Of a DNA stretch of 36,236 nt, positions 14,990-22,179 are shown one piece after another. The notes under the pieces were generated by a model. That model made no database searches, was not told where the DNA came from, and saw nothing but the letters and a program-made list of their open reading frames with translations. A program made the translations under genes and the position numbers. Source of the stretch: Phycisphaerales bacterium (GTDB taxonomy: Bacteria > Planctomycetota > Phycisphaerae > Phycisphaerales > UBA1924); assembly GCA_013360695.1 (NCBI GenBank), contig JABWBC010000021.1, forward strand, positions 1 to 36,236, written 5' to 3'. How positions within the stretch are numbered: position 1 is the stretch's first letter; each line of letters starts with the position of its first letter.

Positions 14990-16452
14990 GCCACGACTCC
15001 CTTCCGGCGGGTGGTGTGCGCGAACGCGCGGGACGAGACGTAGACGAGTGAAGCGATCGAGGCGAGCCCGAGGCCGCAGATCGCGAGCGAAAGGCGTGAC
15101 GGAGCGGCGCCGGCGTTGGTTGCGACGGGCACGGGCCTGGTGAGCGGCGATGGATCGAAGAACTTGGGCTCGGGGCGGATGGCGGGGATGGCGCGCCCGA
15201 CGAATTCGATCGCCTGCTGCGCGGGGCTGAAGAGGAGAATGCGCAGCTTGGGCTCGCGGTCGAGGAGATTCTCGAAGAGCGTGACCGATTCGTGGGCGAA
15301 ATCGCCGATGCCGTCGGCGTTTGCGTCGTAGCCCGCGTAGTCGGTCCAGAAGTTGCCGCGCTCGTCGGCGGCGAAGTCGTTGCCCGTCAGTTCGCCGCGC
15401 CCCGAGACGCAGACCTGCTCGATGTTGTCGACGAAGTTGTTGGCGGCGATGACATTGCCCTTCACGGAAGGAAGAAAGGTGAGGCCGACGTCGTTGCAGG
15501 CGATGGTGTTGCGGGAGATATCACCGGGCTTGAGCTTGGTGAAGGGCGAGCCGTCGAGATAGATGCCGGCTCGGTTGCCGGCGATGAGGTTGTCGCTGAT
15601 GGAGAACTGATCGGCTTCCTTGAGGCCGATGCCGTAGCCGGAGGGCCCGCGGTTGGCGAGGAGGCGATTGCCGCGGATGGTGACGACCTTGCTGTACATC
15701 AGGTAGATGCCGACGGAGTTGTGGGTGAGCTCGTTGTTCTCCATCACCACGTCGTCGGAGTACATGAGATGGAAGCCATAGCGGCAGCGGCGGCTGGTGT
15801 TGTTGCGGACCGTGACGTTCTGGGAGTACCAGAGGATGGCGTCGCGCCCATCGTGGATGGTGTTGTTCTCGATGAGGACGCGGTCGGAGCGCCAGAGGCG
15901 GAGGCCGTCGCCGCGCCGCGCGATGTCGAGGTCCTTGCCGCCGATGAAATTTCCGCGGACGACGGCGTCGGGGGCCTGCTTGAGGTCGATGCCGAAGAGG
16001 ATGTCCTCGAGCGTGTTGTTCTCGATGACGGTGTGGTCGGCGAGCACGCGGATCGCGGCGTTCTCCTTGTCGAGATCGATGCCGGTGTCGCGGACGACGA
16101 ATCCGCGGAGCGTCACGTTGGGCGCGGCGATCTCGACGATGTCGCCGGAAGACATGCCGTCGATCACGACGCGGCCTTCGGCGATGAGCGAGAGAGGCTT
16201 GTCGATGCGGATATGCTCGCGATAGACGCCGGCGGGGACGTGCACGATGTCGCCGGGTTTGGCGGCCTTGATGAGCCGGCCGATCGTGCCCGCGTTGATT
16301 TCGACGCCCGCGGAGTCATGCACGCCGGCGGATTTTTCGTTGGGTGCCTGCATCGAGTCCTGCGCGGAGGCCGTCGTCGGGCACAGGCCGACGAGGCATG
16401 AGACCGCGAGGATCGCGACGCGGGGGGCGAGGTTGGAACGGTTGGCGTTCAT
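14986..16452 (-). CDS. nosD: NosD periplasmic beta-helix protein
   Basis: Periplasmic partner of NosFY in NosZ copper-site assembly, 488 residues. It has a Sec signal peptide (residues 1-31, ending ASAQD). A long right-handed beta-helix (CASH/NosD repeats, about 60-400) shows repeated asparagine-rich turns such as VIENNTLEDI, LIENNTIHDG and VRNNTSRRC, and a C-terminal membrane helix (about 458-476) anchors it. The ATG at 16452 overlaps the stop of the NosB-like gene by 4 bases; a much longer in-frame extension to the right is only antisense or out-of-frame sequence of neighbours. Expected to act as the periplasmic arm that receives copper from NosL and engages NosZ. Confidence 0.93.
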   Translation of the reverse strand: MNANRSNLAPRVAILAVSCLVGLCPTTASAQDSMQAPNEKSAGVHDSAGVEINAGTIGRLIKAAKPGDIVHVPAGVYREHIRIDKPLSLIAEGRVVIDGMSSGDIVEIAAPNVTLRGFVVRDTGIDLDKENAAIRVLADHTVIENNTLEDILFGIDLKQAPDAVVRGNFIGGKDLDIARRGDGLRLWRSDRVLIENNTIHDGRDAILWYSQNVTVRNNTSRRCRYGFHLMYSDDVVMENNELTHNSVGIYLMYSKVVTIRGNRLLANRGPSGYGIGLKEADQFSISDNLIAGNRAGIYLDGSPFTKLKPGDISRNTIACNDVGLTFLPSVKGNVIAANNFVDNIEQVCVSGRGELTGNDFAADERGNFWTDYAGYDANADGIGDFAHESVTLFENLLDREPKLRILLFSPAQQAIEFVGRAIPAIRPEPKFFDPSPLTRPVPVATNAGAAPSRLSLAICGLGLASIASLVYVSSRAFAHTTRRKGVVA

Positions 16453-17120
16453 GCCGCGGCCTTGGGATTCTGCGTGGCGGAGAGCGTCAGCGGGCGGTAG
16501 GCGCGCCGGTGGAAATAGAAGCCGATGATGATGAGGGCGCCGCTGACGACGGCGAGCCAGTATCCGGTGCCGAGCTCGGCGTAGGTCTTGAATTGGCCGA
16601 TGCCGCCCTCGCCCAGCACGGTGGGCACGAAGGGCTTGACAGAGGAAGAGAGCGGCGCCTGCGGGTTCAGGTTGAGGCCGAAGTGTCTCATCCAGTAGTA
16701 GAGATCGACGAGGAATCCGACGGGGAATCCGATGACGGGGACGGCCAAGAGGACGGCCCACTTGCTGTGAACGAAGGCCGCCACCTCGACCATGAGGACC
16801 ATCGCGATCATGAGATAGACGGAGGCGGCGCGCTCGAAGCTGGCGGCCTCGCCGAGCGGCCTCATGCCGATGTAGTGATTGAGCCCGTCGATCTCCTTGA
16901 CGTCTTCGGTCAGGTTGTTGACGTAGGCGGTGAGGAACAGGCCGCTCGGGTACTGCGGCGCTTCGAGCTCCATGTGCCAATAGGGGAAGAAGATGGAGAC
17001 CAGGAGGAGGATGCGCGCGGCCATAAAGATGACGGTGGGGGTGACGTAGCGGGCGCGATTGGCGCGGAGTTCCTCGTCGGGGATACGGGGGCCGATGAGG
17101 CGGGTGAGGAAGGCGGACAT
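16449..17120 (-). CDS. NosB-like four-helix membrane protein of the nos operon
   Basis: Integral membrane protein of 223 residues with four predicted helices (about 26-47, 98-118, 121-143 and 185-205). It has no classical enzyme motif. Its place directly between nosZ and nosD and its four helices match NosB, described in clade II nos clusters such as that of Wolinella; function there is not firmly known. The loop after helix 1 contains FPYWHMELEAPQYP, and NHYIGM follows, so H49, M50, H82 and M86 could form a metal site facing the periplasm. GGAGGT lies 5 bases before the ATG at 17120, which decides the start over an upstream alternative. It overlaps nosD by 4 bases. Confidence 0.75.
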   Translation of the reverse strand: MSAFLTRLIGPRIPDEELRANRARYVTPTVIFMAARILLLVSIFFPYWHMELEAPQYPSGLFLTAYVNNLTEDVKEIDGLNHYIGMRPLGEAASFERAASVYLMIAMVLMVEVAAFVHSKWAVLLAVPVIGFPVGFLVDLYYWMRHFGLNLNPQAPLSSSVKPFVPTVLGEGGIGQFKTYAELGTGYWLAVVSGALIIIGFYFHRRAYRPLTLSATQNPKAAA

Positions 17121-17158
17121 GGCGGACCTCCGTTGAGGAATCGGGATGTTCGGACAAA

Positions 17159-17188
17159 GTGCCGGGCGAACTTTCGCCCGCTCGGCAC
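17159..17188 (-). other. Hairpin in the nosZ to NosB-like spacer
   Basis: An imperfect stem, with outer GTGCCG/CGGCAC and inner GCGA/TCGC pairs, lies in the 82-base spacer after the nosZ stop. It has no T tract. It could stabilise the nosZ part of the mRNA or cause partial termination, giving more NosZ than maturation proteins. Confidence 0.45.
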
Positions 17189-17202
17189 GCACACGAGGAG
17201 GC

Positions 17203-19311
17203 TTACTTGGCGCTGGCGGTGGTCGCGGGCGTCGTGGCGCTCGCGTCGGCCTTGGGCGCGTTCTTGGGCTTGATGTGGAGGTAGCCCATCATTTCGAGGT
17301 GGAGGGCCGAGCAGAACTCGGTGCAGTAGAAGGGATAGGTGCCGGGCTTGTCGGCGACGAATTCAAACTCGGTGTACTCGCCGGGCTCGATGGAGAGGTT
17401 GACGTTGTAGCCGCCGATGCAGAAGCCGTGGGTGGCGTCCTTGGTCTGTTCCATGGCGACGATTCGCCAGGTGACATGGTCGCCCTCTTCGAGCATGACG
17501 TGCTCGGGGGTGAAGTGGCTTCGGATCGCGGTCATGTTGACGGTGACCTTGTTGCCGTTCCTGACGACGCCCTCCTGGCCCTTCTTGGGCGAGTTGGGAT
17601 CGAGCGACTGGGTGTGCGGGTTCCAGCCGATTTCGGGGTAGACGTCCCAGCTCTTGAGTTTGTCGGCCTTGATCATCTGGCAGTAGTGGGGCTCGCCCAC
17701 GCCGATCGGCGCGTCGTAGATGACCGGCATGGTGGTGCCGGGCTGCACGATGTCGAGCAGCTGGAAGTTCTGCGGGAGGAGCGGGCCGGTGGTGAGGAAG
17801 CGATCGACGGACCACTTGGACATCGAGATCAGGTAATTGCCGTCGGGGCTAACGGTGTCGCCCTCGGCGGCGCAGAGGTGCCCGATGTTGTACTGCACCG
17901 GGGTCTTCTGCACGAGCTTCCACGGCTCGTCGGCGTTCTTGCTGTCGTATTCGCCGCCCAGCGTCCAGCGGGCGACGGCCGAGTCAAGGAAGAGCGAGGT
18001 GTAGGCGTAGCCCTTGTCGTCGAACTGCGTGTGCAGGGGCCCGAGGCCCAATTCGACCTGGGCTTCCTTGACGGCGTCAAAGTCGAGGATCGGGATGCCG
18101 TAGTCGTCCTTGCCCGAGTACTTCTTGTCGGCGATGGCCTTCTTGATCTTGTCGATGGAGTAGACGGTGACGTGCGGATCGAGCTTGCCGGCGACGACCA
18201 TGTACTGGCCGTTGGGAGTGACGTCGACGCCGTGCGGGCTCTTTGGCTCTGGGGTGAAGTAGAGGACGCCCTCGGCGGCGGAGACGTCCATGGTGATGAC
18301 CGAGAAGCCGTTGATCTTCTTGGCCTTGCCTTCCTTGAAGACCTTCTCGGCCTTCTTCCAGTCGACGATGTGGAGGTAGTCGGTGTCGCGCTGGCTGGCG
18401 CCGGCCTCGAAGGGGGGCTTCCCGCTCTCGACGCCGCCGGTCGCCATTTCGCTGTTGAAGGAGTTGACGAAGAAGAAGCCATCGCTGGCGAGCTTGCCGG
18501 CGTCGGCGAGGTCCTGCCAGTAGGGGGGGAGCTCGATCGCGAAGGACTGCGATTCATCGATGCGGCCCTTGGCGCGATCGAACTTCCACATGGTGACCAT
18601 GCCGCGGTAGGACTTCTTGTAGTCCTCGGGGGTGGCGTAGCCGTAGCCCAGCACGGTGGCGTACTGGCCGCCCTCGATGACGTAGTCGGTGTTGGGGGTG
18701 ACGAAGGCGGCGCCGTGGTCGCTGACGGTGAGCGGGTTCTTGACGATCTGCTTGGTTTCCCAGTCGCGGAGATCGATCACGCCCAGGCGTGCGTTGGCCT
18801 TGTCGCCGATGAAGAGGAACTGTCCGTCGTAGTCACCGGCCGTCTCCGAAAGTGCCGGGTGGTGGGTGTCGCCCCACTCGACAGGTTTGCCGTTGATCTT
18901 GAGGCGCTCGCGGACGGGGTCGTTCTCGCCGCCAAAGCCGTAGCCCTGCCACGATTCGGGGGTGAAGACGGAGATGGAGCGGAGAAGGCGCATGGAGGGG
19001 ACGCCGATGGCGAAGATCTGCCCGCTTTGCCCGCCGGACGAGAAGAGAACGTAATCGTCGTGGCGTCCGCTGGGCATGTAGGTCTTGGCGGCGGCGATGA
19101 GGTCATCGACCGAGAGCTTGCGCGCGTTGGCCAGCTTGGTGAGGTCCGCGACCTGGGCTGGCGTGAGCTCGATGGGCTTGGCGGCCTCGTCGCGTCGGCG
19201 CCGGCGCGTCGTGTCCTGGCCCAGGGCGTCTCCGGCGAGGATGGTCAACACAACCCCGGCGGTGATCGCCACGCCGAGGCGGGAGGAATGAACACGAGCT
19301 TTGCGAGTCAT
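17203..19311 (-). CDS. nosZ: Nitrous oxide reductase NosZ, Sec-type (clade II-like)
   Basis: Periplasmic copper enzyme reducing N2O to N2, the last step of denitrification, 702 residues. The signal peptide (residues 1-31, ending DALGQ) lacks a twin-arginine motif, pointing to Sec export and clade II; an Arg-rich run follows the cleavage site. The beta-propeller carries CuZ candidate His residues in DTHH (H150, H151), SDHG (H199), SPHGVDV, GPLHTQF and EPHYC. The C-terminal cupredoxin domain has the CuA motif CTEFCSALHLEM with C663, C667, H671 and M674. Length and ligand set look complete. GGAAG lies 4 bases before the ATG. It follows the dihaem cytochrome by 63 bases with a hairpin between and precedes the NosB-like gene. 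Confidence 0.97.
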   Translation of the reverse strand: MTRKARVHSSRLGVAITAGVVLTILAGDALGQDTTRRRRRDEAAKPIELTPAQVADLTKLANARKLSVDDLIAAAKTYMPSGRHDDYVLFSSGGQSGQIFAIGVPSMRLLRSISVFTPESWQGYGFGGENDPVRERLKINGKPVEWGDTHHPALSETAGDYDGQFLFIGDKANARLGVIDLRDWETKQIVKNPLTVSDHGAAFVTPNTDYVIEGGQYATVLGYGYATPEDYKKSYRGMVTMWKFDRAKGRIDESQSFAIELPPYWQDLADAGKLASDGFFFVNSFNSEMATGGVESGKPPFEAGASQRDTDYLHIVDWKKAEKVFKEGKAKKINGFSVITMDVSAAEGVLYFTPEPKSPHGVDVTPNGQYMVVAGKLDPHVTVYSIDKIKKAIADKKYSGKDDYGIPILDFDAVKEAQVELGLGPLHTQFDDKGYAYTSLFLDSAVARWTLGGEYDSKNADEPWKLVQKTPVQYNIGHLCAAEGDTVSPDGNYLISMSKWSVDRFLTTGPLLPQNFQLLDIVQPGTTMPVIYDAPIGVGEPHYCQMIKADKLKSWDVYPEIGWNPHTQSLDPNSPKKGQEGVVRNGNKVTVNMTAIRSHFTPEHVMLEEGDHVTWRIVAMEQTKDATHGFCIGGYNVNLSIEPGEYTEFEFVADKPGTYPFYCTEFCSALHLEMMGYLHIKPKNAPKADASATTPATTASAK

Positions 19312-19341
19312 GGGTCTTCCTTTCTCGAGAAATGAAACGGG

Positions 19342-19360
19342 CCCGGCGAGCCGCGCCGGG
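19342..19360 (-). other. Hairpin in the cytochrome to nosZ spacer
   Basis: Stem CCCGGCG/CGCCGGG (19342-19348 and 19354-19360) with a 5-base loop, between the cytochrome stop and the nosZ ribosome-binding site. There is no T tract, so an RNA-processing or stability role is more likely than termination. Confidence 0.5.
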
Positions 19361-19374
19361 TCCGTGTTGCGCCG

Positions 19375-20250
19375 TTACCTGCCTGTGGTCTGCGTCTTGT
19401 GGAGGAAGCGGAGGTACGAGATGATGTCGAGGATGTCGTCGTCGGAGAGCGCGGGGTTGCCGCCCTTGGGGGGCATGTCGACCTTGGTCGTGTTGAGCGG
19501 GTCGCTGGTGGAGCGGCCCTTCTTGATGAAGGCCAGCGCGTCGTCGTCGGAAAGCTTGGCGAGGAAGTCGGACTTGACCAGGTCCTTGCCGAGGCCCGCC
19601 ATGCCGTGCCCGTCCTTGCCGTGGCACGAAACGCAGGAGTTGGCGTAGAGCTTCTGCCCGCTGGAGATGTACTTGGCCTCTTCGGGGTCCAGGTCTTTGG
19701 GGAGTTCGACGACGTTGTCGCGCGTCGGCGCTGGAACGTAGTCCGGGAGCGCGGGCAAGCGCCGCGGGTCCTGCAGGCCGCGCATGTACGCCACCACGCC
19801 GCGAAGCTCCGCGGGCGACATCGACGCGCGACCGCCGAAGGGCGGCATGGGGATGCGCGTCGTGTTCATGGGGTCGGTGGCGGGGCGGCCCTTCTTGATG
19901 AACGATTCCATCTCGGCGTCGGTCTGCGACGCGAGGAAATCGCTCTTCAGGATGCTCTTGCCGAGGTTGGGCATGCCCGTGCCGTCGGCCTTGTGGCAGG
20001 CGGCGCAGGTGGTGACGAAGACTTCTCTTCCTGTCACGGCGTCTTCGACAGCGATGGGCGGGAGCGGCGCGCTGGCGATGAGGACTTCGTGGGCCGGGCG
20101 CGGCGGCTCGGCGGTGGCGCTCACCCACAGCGGATAGGCGAAGGGCGCGACGATCGCCAGCGCGATCAGGGCGCTCTTGCCGAACTCAGAGGCGTGCGAC
20201 GAGTTGACCGGGACTGAGGAGGTCGGGTTTTCGGACGTACTGGTTGCCAT
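19375..20250 (-). CDS. Membrane-anchored dihaem cytochrome c, first gene of the nos operon
   Basis: Protein of 291 residues with one N-terminal membrane helix (about 26-46) and two homologous class I cytochrome c domains outside the membrane. Haem sites are CAACH (C82, C85, H86) and CVSCH (C206, C209, H210). The likely sixth ligands are M135 in IPMPPFGG and M259 in VDMPPKGG. The two halves look like a tandem duplication, sharing SDFLA, FIKKGR and NTT segments. As first gene of the operon it is the obvious candidate electron donor to the NosZ CuA site; NosR is absent from the window. The ATG at 20250 has GAGG 5 bases upstream; an upstream extension of 17 codons crosses the promoter and is rejected. 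Confidence 0.9.
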   Translation of the reverse strand: MATSTSENPTSSVPVNSSHASEFGKSALIALAIVAPFAYPLWVSATAEPPRPAHEVLIASAPLPPIAVEDAVTGREVFVTTCAACHKADGTGMPNLGKSILKSDFLASQTDAEMESFIKKGRPATDPMNTTRIPMPPFGGRASMSPAELRGVVAYMRGLQDPRRLPALPDYVPAPTRDNVVELPKDLDPEEAKYISSGQKLYANSCVSCHGKDGHGMAGLGKDLVKSDFLAKLSDDDALAFIKKGRSTSDPLNTTKVDMPPKGGNPALSDDDILDIISYLRFLHKTQTTGR

Positions 20251-20273
20251 GGTGCCCTCGTGCAGAATGGACA

Positions 20274-20291
20274 ATATCTGTACAAAGATAT
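20274..20291. promoter_or_regulatory. Operator-like palindrome of the nos promoter
   Basis: Perfect inverted repeat ATATCT-GTACAA-AGATAT. It covers the -10 element of the promoter reading into the cytochrome-nosZ operon, the classic place for a repressor site. The Rrf2-family regulator encoded in the same operon is the best candidate to bind it. The palindrome is seen; the binding is inferred. Confidence 0.6.
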
Positions 20292-20314
20292 CGTGCATCA
20301 AGCCGTGAGGTCAA
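20285..20314 (-). promoter_or_regulatory. Promoter of the cytochrome-nosZ operon
   Basis: On the minus strand, -35 TTGACC (20314-20309) and -10 TATCTT (20290-20285) are separated by 18 bases, a good sigma-70-type match in GC-rich DNA. Transcription would start near 20278, leaving a leader of about 28 bases with GAGG before the ATG at 20250. Confidence 0.6.
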
Positions 20315-20396
20315 CAGGGATTGATGATTTTTGAGTCAACAATCGATAACACCAGTTATTGCAAGTGTTTATGCGCTAAATCTGCCGATCTGCAGC

Positions 20397-22133
20397 TCAC
20401 TTGGCCTTCAGAGCCGCCAGGCAGGCCTCGGGATCGGCCCAGAACTGCTTGGGGCAATTCGGGCAGCAGAATCCAATGACCTTGCCCTCGTAGAGCACCA
20501 GGTACTTGGGATTGATGGGCGAGCCCGAAACCGGGCAGACCTTGTTGATCGGTTCCAGGGAGGCGGGAGCGGCGATGGAAACGCCGGGCAGCGGCGCGTC
20601 GCTCGAAAACTTCAGCGGTTCTTCGGCGCCGAGGTTCTGCGTGACGAGGCGATCGCCCGCGTCGACCTCAAGCTCGGGGCGGTCGGCGCGGAGCTTGGTG
20701 ATGGACTCCGGCGTGACGCCGGCGCTCCAGAGATAGACGTGCGAGAGCTTGGTCATGCCGCCGATGATCGGCACGACTTCGTCGCCCAGCTTTGTCTGCG
20801 CGAGGACGAGTTCTTCGAGCGATTCGGACTTTGCCAGCTTTTCAATACCCGCGGGCGTGATGGGCGTGGCGCGGAGGTCGAGCCGGCGCAGGTTAGGCAT
20901 GGACGCCAGGAGCTCGGCGGTGTGGTCGGTGATCTTGGTGCGGCCGAGCGAGAGGTCGGCGAGGTTGTTCTTGATGGGCGCGAGAAGCTTGGCGGCCGTC
21001 GCGTCGTCGACGGTCGGCGCGATCGCGTTGAAGGTGACGATGAGCAGCGTTGAATCAACGGACACGGGCTCGACGTGCGCGAGGGCGGCGCGGATCGCGG
21101 CGATCGCTTCGGCGCTGGCGGGCGCGGGGCCGGCCGGCTTGGCGGGATCCGAGGGCTTGGCCGCGACCTCCGGTGAGATGCCAGCAGCCTTGTTCTCGAG
21201 GGCTTCTCGGGGCGCCGACTCGGCCGTGGCTGTTGAGCCGGCGTCGCTTGAGGCTGCGATGGTGGATCCGACGTCGGGCATGGGCGCCCCGGCCTTGATC
21301 CAGGCCTCGATGGTGGCGACCTGTGCCTCGGTCGGCTGCGGCTTGCCCTTGGGCGGCATGTGGTCCTTGTGGGCGGCGGGCAGGCGCATGCGGATCAGCA
21401 TCTCGCTGTCCTGGGGGCGGCCGGGTTCCAGGGCCGTGCCGCTGTCGCCGCCGAGCCAGATGGCGTCGGGCGTGTGGAGCGCCAGTCCACCCTTCATCTT
21501 GGTGGCGCTGTGGCACTTGATGCAGAGATCATTGAGGATCGGCGCGATGTCCCTGGTGAAGGCGTCGGCGCCATCGGTTTGCCACCCGGTCGCGGCGCCG
21601 ACTGTACTTCCGGTCAGTTTCGCGGTCGAGACACCCGCAGCGGGTGATTCTCGCATCGGCGGCGGGGTTTCCGCGGCTTGCCGCTCTGGCTTCGGGGCGT
21701 GCAAGTCCTTGCGAGCGAGGGGTTCGAAGAGAAAATCCTCGCCGTGAGTCATGGACGCGCCGAAGTGCCCGGTGGGCACGAGGACCAGGAGCGTGAGCAC
21801 GAGCAGGCCTCGGCGCGGTGAGGCGTGGGCCTTGAAGTGCGAGGCGACGGCGAGAAGGACCGAGAGGACGGCGGTGGCGAGACCGAGGTTGAAGTGGCGA
21901 TCGACGATGATCTGGTCGTAGCCGCCTTCGCGTGCGAGCAACCATCCGCTGACGACCGCGACGATGGCGGCCAGCGCGGTGAGCCACGCCAGGCCGCTGA
22001 AGGCGCGGCGGACCGAATCGTCGGACCGCCTCAGGCTGAGCATTTCGATGATGGCCATCGCGGCGAGCATGCCGATCGGCGCGTGGAGCACCAGCGGGTG
22101 GAATCGGCCGAAGACCTGGATCAGTTCCTGCAC
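20397..22133 (-). CDS. DUF2231 membrane / planctomycete cytochrome / LRR fusion protein
   Basis: Multidomain protein of 578 residues. The N-terminal DUF2231-like membrane domain has four helices (about 14-33, 46-66, 82-100 and 108-126) and several His residues (H12, H17, H80, H99, H123, H130). A planctomycete cytochrome domain has CIKCH (C204, C207, H208) and HMPPKGKP. An Ala/Pro-rich linker leads to about four leucine-rich repeats (about 415-520). A C-terminal Cys-rich module has VCPVSG (C533) and FCCPNCP (C556, C557, C560), like a YHS/TRASH-type metal site. GTG start with GGAGG 7 bases upstream. It follows the DUF1501 gene by 46 bases and ends 147 bases before the nos operon. A membrane redox or metal-handling role is inferred; the true function is unknown. 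Confidence 0.85.
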   Translation of the reverse strand: MQELIQVFGRFHPLVLHAPIGMLAAMAIIEMLSLRRSDDSVRRAFSGLAWLTALAAIVAVVSGWLLAREGGYDQIIVDRHFNLGLATAVLSVLLAVASHFKAHASPRRGLLVLTLLVLVPTGHFGASMTHGEDFLFEPLARKDLHAPKPERQAAETPPPMRESPAAGVSTAKLTGSTVGAATGWQTDGADAFTRDIAPILNDLCIKCHSATKMKGGLALHTPDAIWLGGDSGTALEPGRPQDSEMLIRMRLPAAHKDHMPPKGKPQPTEAQVATIEAWIKAGAPMPDVGSTIAASSDAGSTATAESAPREALENKAAGISPEVAAKPSDPAKPAGPAPASAEAIAAIRAALAHVEPVSVDSTLLIVTFNAIAPTVDDATAAKLLAPIKNNLADLSLGRTKITDHTAELLASMPNLRRLDLRATPITPAGIEKLAKSESLEELVLAQTKLGDEVVPIIGGMTKLSHVYLWSAGVTPESITKLRADRPELEVDAGDRLVTQNLGAEEPLKFSSDAPLPGVSIAAPASLEPINKVCPVSGSPINPKYLVLYEGKVIGFCCPNCPKQFWADPEACLAALKAK

Positions 22134-22179
22134 GGGAATACCTCCGCGTCGCGCGGGGCGACGGGGCAGAGCGGGCGGT

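Noticed and set aside
16453..17157. Upstream extension of nosD in the same frame
   Set aside because: It is out-of-frame sequence of the NosB-like gene with Arg/His/Pro-rich low-quality translation; the true start at 16452 begins a signal peptide.
17146..19335. Long plus-strand open frame opposite nosZ
   Set aside because: Antisense shadow of high-GC coding DNA; nosZ on the other strand has all copper ligands.
20321..20339. FNR/CRP-like half sites TTGAT...GTCAA upstream of the nos promoter
   Set aside because: The arms are 9 bases apart, not the 4 needed for an FNR/CRP/DNR box, and one position mismatches.
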